Positions 57,055 through 64,000 of a stretch of DNA of 64,000 nucleotides are shown in pieces. The notes under the pieces are model-generated. The model was given only the letters and a program-made list of their open reading frames with translations. It was not told where the DNA came from and did not search any database. A program made the translations under genes and the position numbers. Each line of letters starts with the position of its first letter. The stretch's first letter is position 1. The stretch comes from Amycolatopsis antarctica (GTDB lineage: Bacteria; Actinomycetota; Actinomycetes; Mycobacteriales; Pseudonocardiaceae): NCBI RefSeq assembly GCF_002262875.1, contig NZ_NKYE01000006.1, positions 248,001 to 312,000 on the forward strand, written 5' to 3'.

Positions 57055-59133
57055 ATGGCCAAGCCCACCTCGGACTCGGCCGTCGGCCGCTTCGCCGCCA
57101 CCGGCCCGGTGAACACCCCGGAGCCGCGCAAGTACCGGCCGGAACTTCAGGGACTGCGGGCGCTCGCCGCTCTGCTCGTGGTCGCCTACCACGTCTGGCT
57201 CGGCCGCATCTCCGGCGGAGTCGACGTGTTCTTCCTCGTCTCCGGGTTCCTGATCACCGGCCAGCTCGTCAGGGCGAGCGCCCGCGGCGGGATCCGGTTC
57301 CGCCCGATGTGGGGCCGGATGATCAAGCGCCTGTTCCCCGCGGCGCTCACGGTCCTGCTGGTGACGGCCGCGGCGAGCACGCTGCTGCTCCCGGAGAACC
57401 GCTGGTTCCAGACGATCAAGGAGATCGTCGCCTCGGCGCTGTACGTGGAGAACTGGCGCCTCGCCGCCGACTCCGTGGACTACTTCACCCAGCACGACTC
57501 CGCCAGCGTCGTTCAGCACTTCTGGTCACTGTCCATCCAGGGCCAGTTCTACATCGTGTGGCCACTGCTGATCGCGGCCGTGGCGCTGGTGGCCCACCGG
57601 TTCCGCCGCGACCTGCGCCGCGGTGTGGCCGTGGTGCTCGGCGCCGCGTTCGCCGGCTCACTGGCGTACTCGATCGTGCTCACCATCATCGACCAGCCCT
57701 TCGCCTACTTCCACTCGCTGACCCGCGTCTGGGAGTTCGCCCTCGGCGGCCTGGTCGCGCTCGCCGTCGACACCCTCGTGCTGCCCAGGACGGCACGGAT
57801 CGTGCTGGGCTGGCTCGGTGTCGTCGGGCTCGTCTCCTGCGGCCTGGTGCTCCAGGTGGGCACCATGTTTCCCGGCTACCTCGCGTTGTGGCCCACCCTG
57901 TCCGCGGTGTTCGTGATCATGGCGGGGGCGACCGGGAGCCGTTTCGGCGCCGACCGGCTGCTCAGTTCGGCGCCACTGGAGTATCTCGGCAACCTCAGCT
58001 ACGCCCTGTACCTGTGGCACTGGCCGGTCCTGGTGTTCTACCTCGTCGCACGGGAGCGCAGCGAGGTCGGGCTGCTCGGCGGCCTGTTCATCGTGGGCCT
58101 GTCCGGGGTGCTCGCCGCGATCACGTACCACCTGATCGAGCAGCCGGTGCGCGACTCCAGGATCGGTGTCGCCAACCGCTGGGGCTCCTACCGGTTCGCC
58201 GCACTGGCCATGGCTCCGGTGCTGCTGCTGGCCGGGGGATGGCAGGCGGTCAGCCTCGCGCGCTCCGACTCGTCCGCGGCGGCCGTCGGCAACGACGACC
58301 ACCCCGGTGCCCTCGCCCGCTCCCCCGGCTTCGAGTACCGCGGTTCCGCACAGGCCGACCTCGTCCCCTCGTTCCTGTCGGTGACCGACGACTACGCGAC
58401 CATCGACGAGGAGGACTGCTTCACGGCCGAGCGCAGCGAGGAACTCGTCATCTGCGCCACCCAATACGCCGAACAGCCGACCCGTCGCATCGTGGTCGCC
58501 GGTGACTCGCACGCACAGCAGCTCATCGGTGCCCTCAAACCGATCGCGGAGAGCCGCAACTGGCAGATCATCTCGATGCTGCGCGGCGGCTGCCCCTTCT
58601 CCACCGAGTCGGAGACCGTGCCGGGAGACCAGCCGTGCATGGACTGGAACGCCTCGGTGGTGGACGAGATCGTCGACCTGCGGCCGGACGCGGTGCTCTC
58701 GATCGCCACCAGGGACGCGAAACCGGGTGTCACCGAGTACACCCCACCCGGGTACGTGAACCAGTGGCGCAAGGTCGACGAGGCCGGGATCCCCATCGTC
58801 GCCGTGCGGGACAATCCGCGCTACGACTTCGCACCCTCGATCTGCGTGGAACTCAACGGGGCGGCGGCCCCGGAGTGCGCGACGCCGAGGTCCGAGGTGC
58901 TGGAACCCGAGCCGCCGTACCTGTTCGCCGCGGACGTGCCGCAGAACGTGTCGTTCCTGGACTTCAGCGACTACTACTGCGAGGTCGATCTCTGCCCGCC
59001 GACCATCGGCAACGTCCTGGTGTACCTGGACGACAACCACATCAACGCGACCTACATGACGACGATGTCGCCGATCGTGGAGCAGAGCCTCGACGGCGCG
59101 CTGGGCTGGAATCCCGCGGACATCCCGTCCTGA
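57055..59133 (+). CDS. OafA-type acyltransferase 3 fused to SGNH domain
   Basis: A 692-residue membrane protein. The start is the ATG at 57055 with GGAGGA 7 bp upstream, not the earlier in-frame codon at 56995. The acyltransferase-3 domain (about 20-390) has RPELQGLRALAALLVVAYHVW with the catalytic His, GGVDVFFLVSGFLITG, FWSLSIQGQFYIVWPL and about ten helices. The C-terminal extracellular SGNH domain contains IVVAGDSHAQQLIGAL (GDSH) and DDNHINATYM near the end. Such proteins O-acetylate cell-surface glycans. Confidence 0.93.
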   Translation: MAKPTSDSAVGRFAATGPVNTPEPRKYRPELQGLRALAALLVVAYHVWLGRISGGVDVFFLVSGFLITGQLVRASARGGIRFRPMWGRMIKRLFPAALTVLLVTAAASTLLLPENRWFQTIKEIVASALYVENWRLAADSVDYFTQHDSASVVQHFWSLSIQGQFYIVWPLLIAAVALVAHRFRRDLRRGVAVVLGAAFAGSLAYSIVLTIIDQPFAYFHSLTRVWEFALGGLVALAVDTLVLPRTARIVLGWLGVVGLVSCGLVLQVGTMFPGYLALWPTLSAVFVIMAGATGSRFGADRLLSSAPLEYLGNLSYALYLWHWPVLVFYLVARERSEVGLLGGLFIVGLSGVLAAITYHLIEQPVRDSRIGVANRWGSYRFAALAMAPVLLLAGGWQAVSLARSDSSAAAVGNDDHPGALARSPGFEYRGSAQADLVPSFLSVTDDYATIDEEDCFTAERSEELVICATQYAEQPTRRIVVAGDSHAQQLIGALKPIAESRNWQIISMLRGGCPFSTESETVPGDQPCMDWNASVVDEIVDLRPDAVLSIATRDAKPGVTEYTPPGYVNQWRKVDEAGIPIVAVRDNPRYDFAPSICVELNGAAAPECATPRSEVLEPEPPYLFAADVPQNVSFLDFSDYYCEVDLCPPTIGNVLVYLDDNHINATYMTTMSPIVEQSLDGALGWNPADIPS

Positions 59134-59145
59134 CCGCACACCGGT

Positions 59146-59718
59146 TCAGGGTGCACCAGCGGACCCGTCCGGCCCCTCCCCCGCGTCCGGGCGATACGGC
59201 CGGGCAGCGCCGCCTGCCGGCTCCTCGGCCGGATCCCCGGGGCCGAGGTGTACCTGCTCGGTGCGCAGCCGGTGCGGCAGCCAGAACCACAGGACGCCGA
59301 ACAGCACGGCGGGCAGCAGCGCGGTGGCGATCATGGCGACCGGTCCGAAGACGACTTTGCCGATCAGCGCGACCGTGGTGGTGACCGCGGCGGCCAGGCA
59401 CACCACGCCGGCCAGCACGGAGGTGTTGCCCGCGCGCAGGATGTCGTCCCGCCTCCCGGTACGGAAGAGGATGCGGTGCCACACCACCGGCGCGGTCAGC
59501 AGCGCGGTCGCCGCCACCGTGAGCAGGACGGCGACCAGGTGCAGCGACTTCTCGAACGCCGAGGCGTCCCGGAAGGTGTCGGTGAAGGCGACGGACAACA
59601 GGAAGCCGAACAGGATCTGCACGGCCGCCTGCGCCACTCGCAGCTCGGCCAGCAGCTCGCTGACGTTGCGGGTGAGACGCTGGCTGTGGTTCTCCATCGC
59701 CCTGAGGCTGGTGTTCAC
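59146..59718 (-). CDS. DUF6328-like membrane protein
   Basis: A 190-residue protein with four hydrophobic helices (about 33-48, 58-80, 98-120, 124-145). Its opening RLTRNVSELLAELRVAQAAVQILFGFLL is the hallmark of this family. The tail is charged and Gly/Pro-rich. The GTG at 59718 is used; the ATG at 59697 is an alternative. Function unknown. Confidence 0.78.
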   Translation of the reverse strand: MNTSLRAMENHSQRLTRNVSELLAELRVAQAAVQILFGFLLSVAFTDTFRDASAFEKSLHLVAVLLTVAATALLTAPVVWHRILFRTGRRDDILRAGNTSVLAGVVCLAAAVTTTVALIGKVVFGPVAMIATALLPAVLFGVLWFWLPHRLRTEQVHLGPGDPAEEPAGGAARPYRPDAGEGPDGSAGAP

Positions 59719-59918
59719 GCCTCACCGGGTACCCGCTCACGCGCTCCGGTAACCCCGTCGAGTGACCGACGAGGTGCGTCGGTCGCGTCGTCGCGGCGCC
59801 CGGTCACCTCGCGCGTCCGGCCCACCGCGCGGCGTGCCGGCGGATGTCCGCGCGCAGGCTCTCCACCGCCGCGCCGAATCCGGTTGGCGCGGACCGGCGG
59901 CCCCGGCACGATGGGACG

Positions 59919-60519
59919 ATGGACGTGTTCCTGACGACCCTCAGGCTGCTGCTCCGCCGGTTCACCGAGTCCGATGTGGACGATCTGGTCGCGCTGGACG
60001 GCGATCCCACCGTGATGCGGTACCTGACCGGCGGTGCGCCGACCCCACGTGAGGTGGTCGAACAGCGGATCCTGCCCGCGATCCTGCGCGGGTACGAGAC
60101 CGGCTCGCGGTTCGGCACCTGGGCCGCGCTGGAACGGACGACCGGCGCCGCGCTCGGCTGGTTCGCCCTGCACCCGCCCGGCGGCGGCCGCGCGGAGGAA
60201 CCCGAACTCGGCTACCGGCTGCGAAGTACGGCCTGGGGGGCGGGGTTTCGCCACGGAGGGCGCCAGGGCGCTGATCGACTACGGATTCGCCGACCCCGCC
60301 GTACGCCGGATCTTCGGGACCACGATGGCCGTCAATCTGGCCTCCCGCCGGGTGATGGAGAAGGCGGGGATGCGGCACGCCCGTACCTTCCACGTGGAGT
60401 TCGACGACCCCATCGCGGGCACCGAGTTCGGCGAGGTGGAGTACGCGCTGACCCGAACGGAGTGGCTCGGCGCGGCGAACGGCGTCACCACGCGGACGGA
60501 ACCAGACCTTCGGCCGTAG
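59919..60519 (+). pseudogene. GNAT N-acetyltransferase with a +1 frameshift
   Basis: A RimJ/RimL-type acetyltransferase split across two frames. Frame 1 from the ATG at 59919 (MDVFLTTLRLLLRRFTESD) reads to ELGYRLRSTAWG; the other frame continues as RGFATEGARALIDYGFADPAVRRIF (in parts) to the TAG at 60519. Removing one G from the six-G run at 60235-60240 restores one continuous protein of about 199 residues with no other lesion. It is therefore either a very recent mutation, a phase-variable tract or a sequencing error. Confidence 0.85.
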
Positions 60520-60688
60520 CAAGGGGTTCGGGCCGGGCCGATACTCGTGGACAGACGATCCGCACGCCGCTTCCGCCGGCAGCGCGCGGTTCCTCCCCGA
60601 AACCGGGCCGTCGATCCGTTGTGCTGTCACGGATCGGCGGCCCCGTCCACTCGCACGGCCGAGTCCGCCCGTGCGTGTCCGCCGGTAC

Positions 60689-61849
60689 TCAGCCCGCGAG
60701 GGTGGACGCCGGGACGAGGTCGGCGACATCGTCCGGATAACTTCCGCCGAACGCGGCGAGTACCTGCGCGGTCGCGGCCGGGTCCGCGGCCAGGGCACGC
60801 AACCGGTCCAGATCCTCGGGCACCTCGAGGGACGCGAGGTGCAGGGTCGTCGGGAAGTTCCGCTCGGCCAGCGCGTCCCGGGCGGCCGCGTACCCGTCCA
60901 GCGCCGCGTCCAGGCCGTCCTCGTCGGACACGTCACGGCCCACGCATCCGGCCAGGATCCGGGCCTGATGGAAGGCGTCGGTGATGCCCTGTGCGGTGAT
61001 CGAGTCCTTGTGGTGACCAGCATCGCCGACCAGCGCCCACCCCGGGCCCGCGGCCCGCCGAAGGTAGTTGGGCTGCCATCCGGTGCCGTAGAGGCGGTCC
61101 CGCTGCCTGCCCGCGCACATGCGCCGGAACAGGTCCGGCGCCGTGGCGCGCACGTTCGCGAGGTACGCCTCCATGGGGTCCTCCCGCACCCTCGCGAACG
61201 CCTCGTGCGGGAAATAGGTGACGACCAGCGTCTGGTCCGCGTGGGTCGGGAAGCAGCCGACCGCCCGGCCCGGCCCGCTGTAGGTCTCGAACTGCGCCGG
61301 AACACCGCTCCAGTACGTGTAGTAAGCGCAGGTCAGAACCGGGTGCTCGACCTGGGTTCTGGCACCGGTGGCCCGCGCCACCCTGGACCGCACCCCGTCC
61401 GCGCCGACGACCAGCCGCGCCCGTACGTCCCGGTCACCGTCCGGCGTCCGGCAGCGCACGCCGGTGACGCGATCACCGTCGCGGAGCACGTCACGCACCG
61501 CCCAGCCCGGCCGGAACTCCGCACCCGCGCCGACGGCCGCACCGGCCAGCGCCTGGTCCAGGATCCGCCGTCGCGGGGCGTAGGCCGTCTCGGCCGCGCC
61601 GGCCAGCGTGACCTCGCCGATGCCGAACGTACGGTGGGTGATCGGCGGGCAACCCGTGGCGGCGAGTTCACCGAGCAGGCCCCACTGATCCAGCAGGCGG
61701 ACGCCCGCCGGCTGGATGTACAGCGTGGACAAGGTGTCGCCGAGAGCACGCGAACGGTCCAGCAGGAGCACCCGGTGACCGGCTCGGGCCAGCAGCATGG
61801 CGGCCGGGGCACCGCCACAGCGGGCCCCCACGACCACTACGTCGAACAT
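60689..61849 (-). CDS. FAD-dependent oxidoreductase of the right-edge RiPP cluster
   Basis: A 386-residue flavoprotein of the PHBH/geranylgeranyl-reductase superfamily. It begins with the FAD site VVVVGARCGGAPAAMLLARAG, has the DG motif VVGADGVRSRVARATG near residue 160 and GWALVGDAGHHKDSITAQGI near 280. No membrane segment or C-terminal extra domain is present. It follows the precursor gene, separated by a strong hairpin, so it may hydroxylate or oxidise the peptide. A wholly unrelated function remains possible. The 169 bp beyond its stop hold no gene. Confidence 0.9.
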   Translation of the reverse strand: MFDVVVVGARCGGAPAAMLLARAGHRVLLLDRSRALGDTLSTLYIQPAGVRLLDQWGLLGELAATGCPPITHRTFGIGEVTLAGAAETAYAPRRRILDQALAGAAVGAGAEFRPGWAVRDVLRDGDRVTGVRCRTPDGDRDVRARLVVGADGVRSRVARATGARTQVEHPVLTCAYYTYWSGVPAQFETYSGPGRAVGCFPTHADQTLVVTYFPHEAFARVREDPMEAYLANVRATAPDLFRRMCAGRQRDRLYGTGWQPNYLRRAAGPGWALVGDAGHHKDSITAQGITDAFHQARILAGCVGRDVSDEDGLDAALDGYAAARDALAERNFPTTLHLASLEVPEDLDRLRALAADPAATAQVLAAFGGSYPDDVADLVPASTLAG

Positions 61850-61909
61850 GTCGCCCCCGTTCGCCCCCGGCGGGCAGTACGCCGCCCGCCGACTTCCCCG
61901 CCGACGCGA

Positions 61910-61952
61910 AAAAGCCGCCGGGGCGCTCTCCTCGAGCGCTCCGGCGGCTTTT
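61910..61952 (-). terminator. Intrinsic terminator/attenuator between RiPP precursor and FAD gene
   Basis: AAAAGCCGCCGGGGCGCTC (61910-61928) pairs with GAGCGCTCCGGCGGCTTTT (61934-61952) over 19 positions with a single G-U, loop of five. A T run flanks the stem on either strand, so it can work in both directions. It begins 24 bp after the precursor stop. Confidence 0.9.
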
Positions 61953-61976
61953 CAGCACATCAGTTCATCGTGTTCG

Positions 61977-62126
61977 TCAGCGATTCTCGGTGTTCGAACC
62001 ACCTGTCGGAACAGCGCAGGTCGAAGGACTGGTGACCGTGGTACCGGCCAGCATCCGAGCGGGTTCTTCGATGTCGATGACCTCGAAAGCCTCCGCTTCC
62101 AATGCCCCCAGCTCGTCGGATAGCAT
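61977..62126 (-). CDS. RiPP precursor peptide, thiopeptide-like leader
   Basis: A 49-residue peptide missed by length cut-offs. The ATG follows GGAGA at ideal spacing, with a near-consensus promoter upstream. The acidic leader LGALEAEAFEVIDIEEPARMLAG resembles thiazolyl-peptide leaders (LxxLxxExFEVxD then L-x-x-G), read here in parts. The C-terminal 20 residues (TTVTSPSTCAVPTGGSNTENR) hold six Ser/Thr after Pro34 or before it, and one Cys (Cys37). Ser35 and Ser44 are nine residues apart, the Ser1/Ser10 spacing of 26-membered thiopeptide rings. One Cys is few for a thiopeptide, so other LanB-dependent classes are possible. Confidence 0.78.
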   Translation of the reverse strand: MLSDELGALEAEAFEVIDIEEPARMLAGTTVTSPSTCAVPTGGSNTENR

Positions 62127-62165
62127 GCACAATCTCCAATCGATTTAAGGTCGATCTGTTTCATA

Positions 62166-62194
62166 ACGGTATCGTGACCCGGTAACAGTGTCAA
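62166..62194 (-). promoter_or_regulatory. Near-consensus promoter of the RiPP precursor gene
   Basis: On the minus strand TTGACA (62194-62189) and TACCGT (62171-62166) are separated by exactly 17 bp. A start near 62159 gives a leader of about 33 nt before the precursor ATG at 62126. A perfect -35 box is rare in this window. Confidence 0.75.
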
Positions 62195-62352
62195 TGTCCC
62201 GCAACAACGGTGAAGCCCGCGCGAACGTTCCTTCCCGCTGCCAATAGCGACATGGCCTGCGATTCGTCACAGCGTGTTTCACCTGAATGCGTTTCGTCAC
62301 CGGATCATCATTACCATGTGTCGTCGCCGCGCCCCGACTACCAGTATTTTCC

Positions 62353-63312
62353 TTATAGGACAAGACGTCCGAGGAGATTCTTCAGGTCGGCGAGTGCTGC
62401 CACATGCCCTTCGCTCAGGCACACGCCAGTCGAATTCAGCACGATTTCATCAACTCCCGCTTCGGTGAATTCCGTTAACCGGTCGATTACTTCCGTGCTG
62501 TCCCCGCTCAGAAACGCCCCGCCATCCATAAGCGCGGACGCCGCCCGTCGCGGATCGTCGAGGTCCGGGTCGATTCCCGCCTCCCGCAACATACCCGCGT
62601 AGTGCGGAAGTCCGAGATGCACGCGGCTGGACGCCAGCGCGAGGTCGAGCGGATCGCGCGATTCCGCCGTCAGGGCGACCGGCACCATCGCCACGACCCG
62701 GGGGGCCGGGCGGTCCGCAGCGGCGGCGCCCGCACGCAACTCCGGCAGCAGTACCTCGCCGATGTACGAGGCGGGGGCGAGCCAGGTGATGGCCACGTCC
62801 GCCACCTCCCCCGCCAGCCGTGCCATCCGCGGCCGGAGAACACCGAGTCCGAGTTCGACCGGTGGGCGCACGACCGAGGGAAGCACCGCACGGCAGTGGA
62901 AGTACTCGCCGTCGAACTCGCACTCCCCCGTCTCGGTCAACCGCCGCACGATCGTCAGGTACTCGCGTACCGCCGTCAGCGGGCTCCGATACGCGGCCCC
63001 GAGAACGGCGCGCTGAACATCGGCGGGCCCCGGGCCGAAACCCGCCACCACGGGGTGCCCGAGCAGGACGGCGGCCGACTGCGCCTGCAGGGCGGCGTCG
63101 TAGGGATGCCGGTAGGGCATCACCGAGACGCCGGTGCCCACCGGCGTGCGGAAACCGCTGGCGGAGGCGAACACGAACGCCTGGTACGGATCGCCGACCG
63201 GGGTCTGTCCCAGCCAGAGCCGCCCACCGGTCCGCTCAGCGAGCGCCGCGTAGGGCAGCACCTGGTTCGGCCGAAGCGGCCACTGCGGTACCAGGACCGA
63301 GTAGGGGCTCAC
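62353..63312 (-). CDS. LLM-class, F420-type oxidoreductase of the RiPP cluster
   Basis: A 319-residue luciferase-like TIM barrel. The GTG at 63312 overlaps the stop of the LanB-like gene (GTGA), so it is co-translated with it. WPLRPNQVLPYAALAERTGGRLWLGQ opens the fold; GTGVSVMPYRHPYDAALQAQSAAVLLG and VVAGFGPGPADVQRAVLG are family segments around the F420/flavin site; EFDGEYFHCRAVLPS and GEVADVAITWLAPASYIGEVLLPEL follow. In lanthipeptide clusters such enzymes (LanJC/LxmJ type) reduce dehydroalanine to D-Ala with F420H2. The longer reading into the upstream gene is rejected. Confidence 0.88.
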   Translation of the reverse strand: MSPYSVLVPQWPLRPNQVLPYAALAERTGGRLWLGQTPVGDPYQAFVFASASGFRTPVGTGVSVMPYRHPYDAALQAQSAAVLLGHPVVAGFGPGPADVQRAVLGAAYRSPLTAVREYLTIVRRLTETGECEFDGEYFHCRAVLPSVVRPPVELGLGVLRPRMARLAGEVADVAITWLAPASYIGEVLLPELRAGAAAADRPAPRVVAMVPVALTAESRDPLDLALASSRVHLGLPHYAGMLREAGIDPDLDDPRRAASALMDGGAFLSGDSTEVIDRLTEFTEAGVDEIVLNSTGVCLSEGHVAALADLKNLLGRLVL

Positions 63313-64000
63313 GTCAGGAAGCAATCCGTGATCGCCCGCCGCAGCACGAAGCTGAGGTAGTTCTCGGCCGACACCGAGATGCCCAGCCGGTTGTTCGTCA
63401 TGTGCAGGTGGCTCCGGGCGAGGTACGACAGCGCACGCTCCCAGCTCGCACCGGAGGAACCCGGCACCGGGTCTCCGGTCTCCGGGCTGTCCAGCAGCCC
63501 CCGATCGGCCGCGTCGGCCAGATCCTTCCGCAGGTCCGCACACCGCGACGCCCACCCGGGAACGAACGCGGGGCCCGCACCGGCGCCACCCTCGGCGACC
63601 GCACCGTGGATCGTCCGCACCCTGGCCCGCAGGCTCTCGGCCATCTGCTGGTAGGCACGCTCGTACCGCTCGTACTCGGTGCCGAACATGCCCTCCCAGG
63701 ACGCCAGGTACTCCCCGAAGAAACCGGCGGTGCGCTGGTGGTCGCCCATGAACGCGTAGGCCGTGGCCAGCATGACCTGGCTGCCGAGCCCGAGCAGCAC
63801 ACTGCGGACGTGCACGTTCTCCGCCGCCAGCACGTCGAAGGCGAGGTCGCTGGAGTGCTCGGCGTGCCGCTCCGCGAGCTCAAGGCCTCTGGCCCCGCCG
63901 TAACGCCCCACCTCGGGCGCGTACTCGAAGTAGCCGAGCGTGTTGTACTCGTGCTGCGGCATCCGGCCGTCCTCGCCGTAACGCCGTGCCCACTGCTCGG
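63309..64000 (-). CDS. Thiopeptide/LanB-type biosynthesis protein (3' part, runs off the window)
   Basis: The last 230 residues are visible and the frame stays open to the edge (EQWARRYGEDGRMPQHEYN), so the start lies outside. EYAPEVGRYGGARGLELAERHAEHSSDLAFDVL and the closing SHLHMTNNRLGISVSAENYLSFVLRRAI (both in parts) match the thiopeptide-type bacteriocin domain: the elimination domain at the end of LanB dehydratases, a split version of it, or a [4+2] pyridine synthase (TclM/TbtD). Which one cannot be decided without the upstream sequence. It is coupled to the LLM gene. Confidence 0.88.
   Translation of the reverse strand, partial: EQWARRYGEDGRMPQHEYNTLGYFEYAPEVGRYGGARGLELAERHAEHSSDLAFDVLAAENVHVRSVLLGLGSQVMLATAYAFMGDHQRTAGFFGEYLASWEGMFGTEYERYERAYQQMAESLRARVRTIHGAVAEGGAGAGPAFVPGWASRCADLRKDLADAADRGLLDSPETGDPVPGSSGASWERALSYLARSHLHMTNNRLGISVSAENYLSFVLRRAITDCFLT

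Overview
The window comes from the chromosome of a high-GC actinomycete. BldD, an orphan PTS EIIA, Tat and lipoprotein signals, an F420-type oxidoreductase, GTG starts and four-base ATGA/GTGA overlaps all point that way. Gene order (pyrR-bldD-nusB-efp-pepQ, aroQ-aroB-aroK-aroC, aroE-mltG-ruvX-alaS, rarA, aspS) fits the order Pseudonocardiales (Amycolatopsis/Saccharopolyspora-like). That placement is an inference from synteny and style, not from a marker comparison.

Core blocks. 1-6.2 kb (minus) is the pyrimidine operon pyrR-pyrB-pyrC-PH-like-carA-carB, with a predicted PyrR-binding RNA loop over the pyrR ribosome binding site. 6.4-9.8 kb holds bldD facing nusB-efp-pepQ and a divergent membrane protein. 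9.9-16.6 kb (minus) holds a lipoprotein with a sugar-hydrolase-like fold, a GNAT-VOC fusion, the shikimate genes aroQ-aroB-aroK-aroC and a prepilin peptidase. 25.7-33.9 kb (minus) runs rarA, two small membrane proteins, alaS, ruvX, mltG, aroE. 34-39.3 kb contains a decayed metallophosphoesterase, an APH-fold phosphotransferase, aspS and a radical-SAM protein with a perfect LexA box.

Accessory blocks. (1) 16.8-25.7 kb is an insertion between core genes: Rieske lipoprotein, EIIA, a beta-lactamase-fold hydrolase, a D-2-hydroxyacid dehydrogenase, a complete lasso-peptide operon (precursor, cyclase, RRE, leader peptidase) with an unusual predicted Ala1-Asp9 ring, a secreted repeat peptide and a two-component system. 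(2) 40.7-53.2 kb is an IclR-controlled catabolic operon: a peptide-type ABC importer, Gfo/Idh dehydrogenase, creatininase-family amidase, three amidohydrolase-2 proteins (one with its metal ligands replaced by Arg), an enolase-superfamily enzyme and a DapA-like aldolase, joined by eight consecutive four-base overlaps. Its substrate is unknown. (3) 60.7-64.0 kb is the edge of a second RiPP cluster: a precursor with a thiopeptide-like leader, a strong promoter, an attenuator-like hairpin, an FAD oxidoreductase, an F420/LLM-type oxidoreductase and the end of a thiopeptide/LanB-type protein that leaves the window. 53.4-60.5 kb carries a secreted TIM-barrel-like protein, a phosphopantetheinyl transferase, a DksA/TraR zinc-finger protein, an acyltransferase-SGNH protein and a frameshifted GNAT gene.

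The two RiPP loci are the best candidates for undescribed biology. The pseudo-amidohydrolase operon and a dispersed palindrome (GTCCAC-WN-TGGAC, at least five exact copies inside genes) come next. No tRNA, rRNA, CRISPR array, transposase or integrase was seen.
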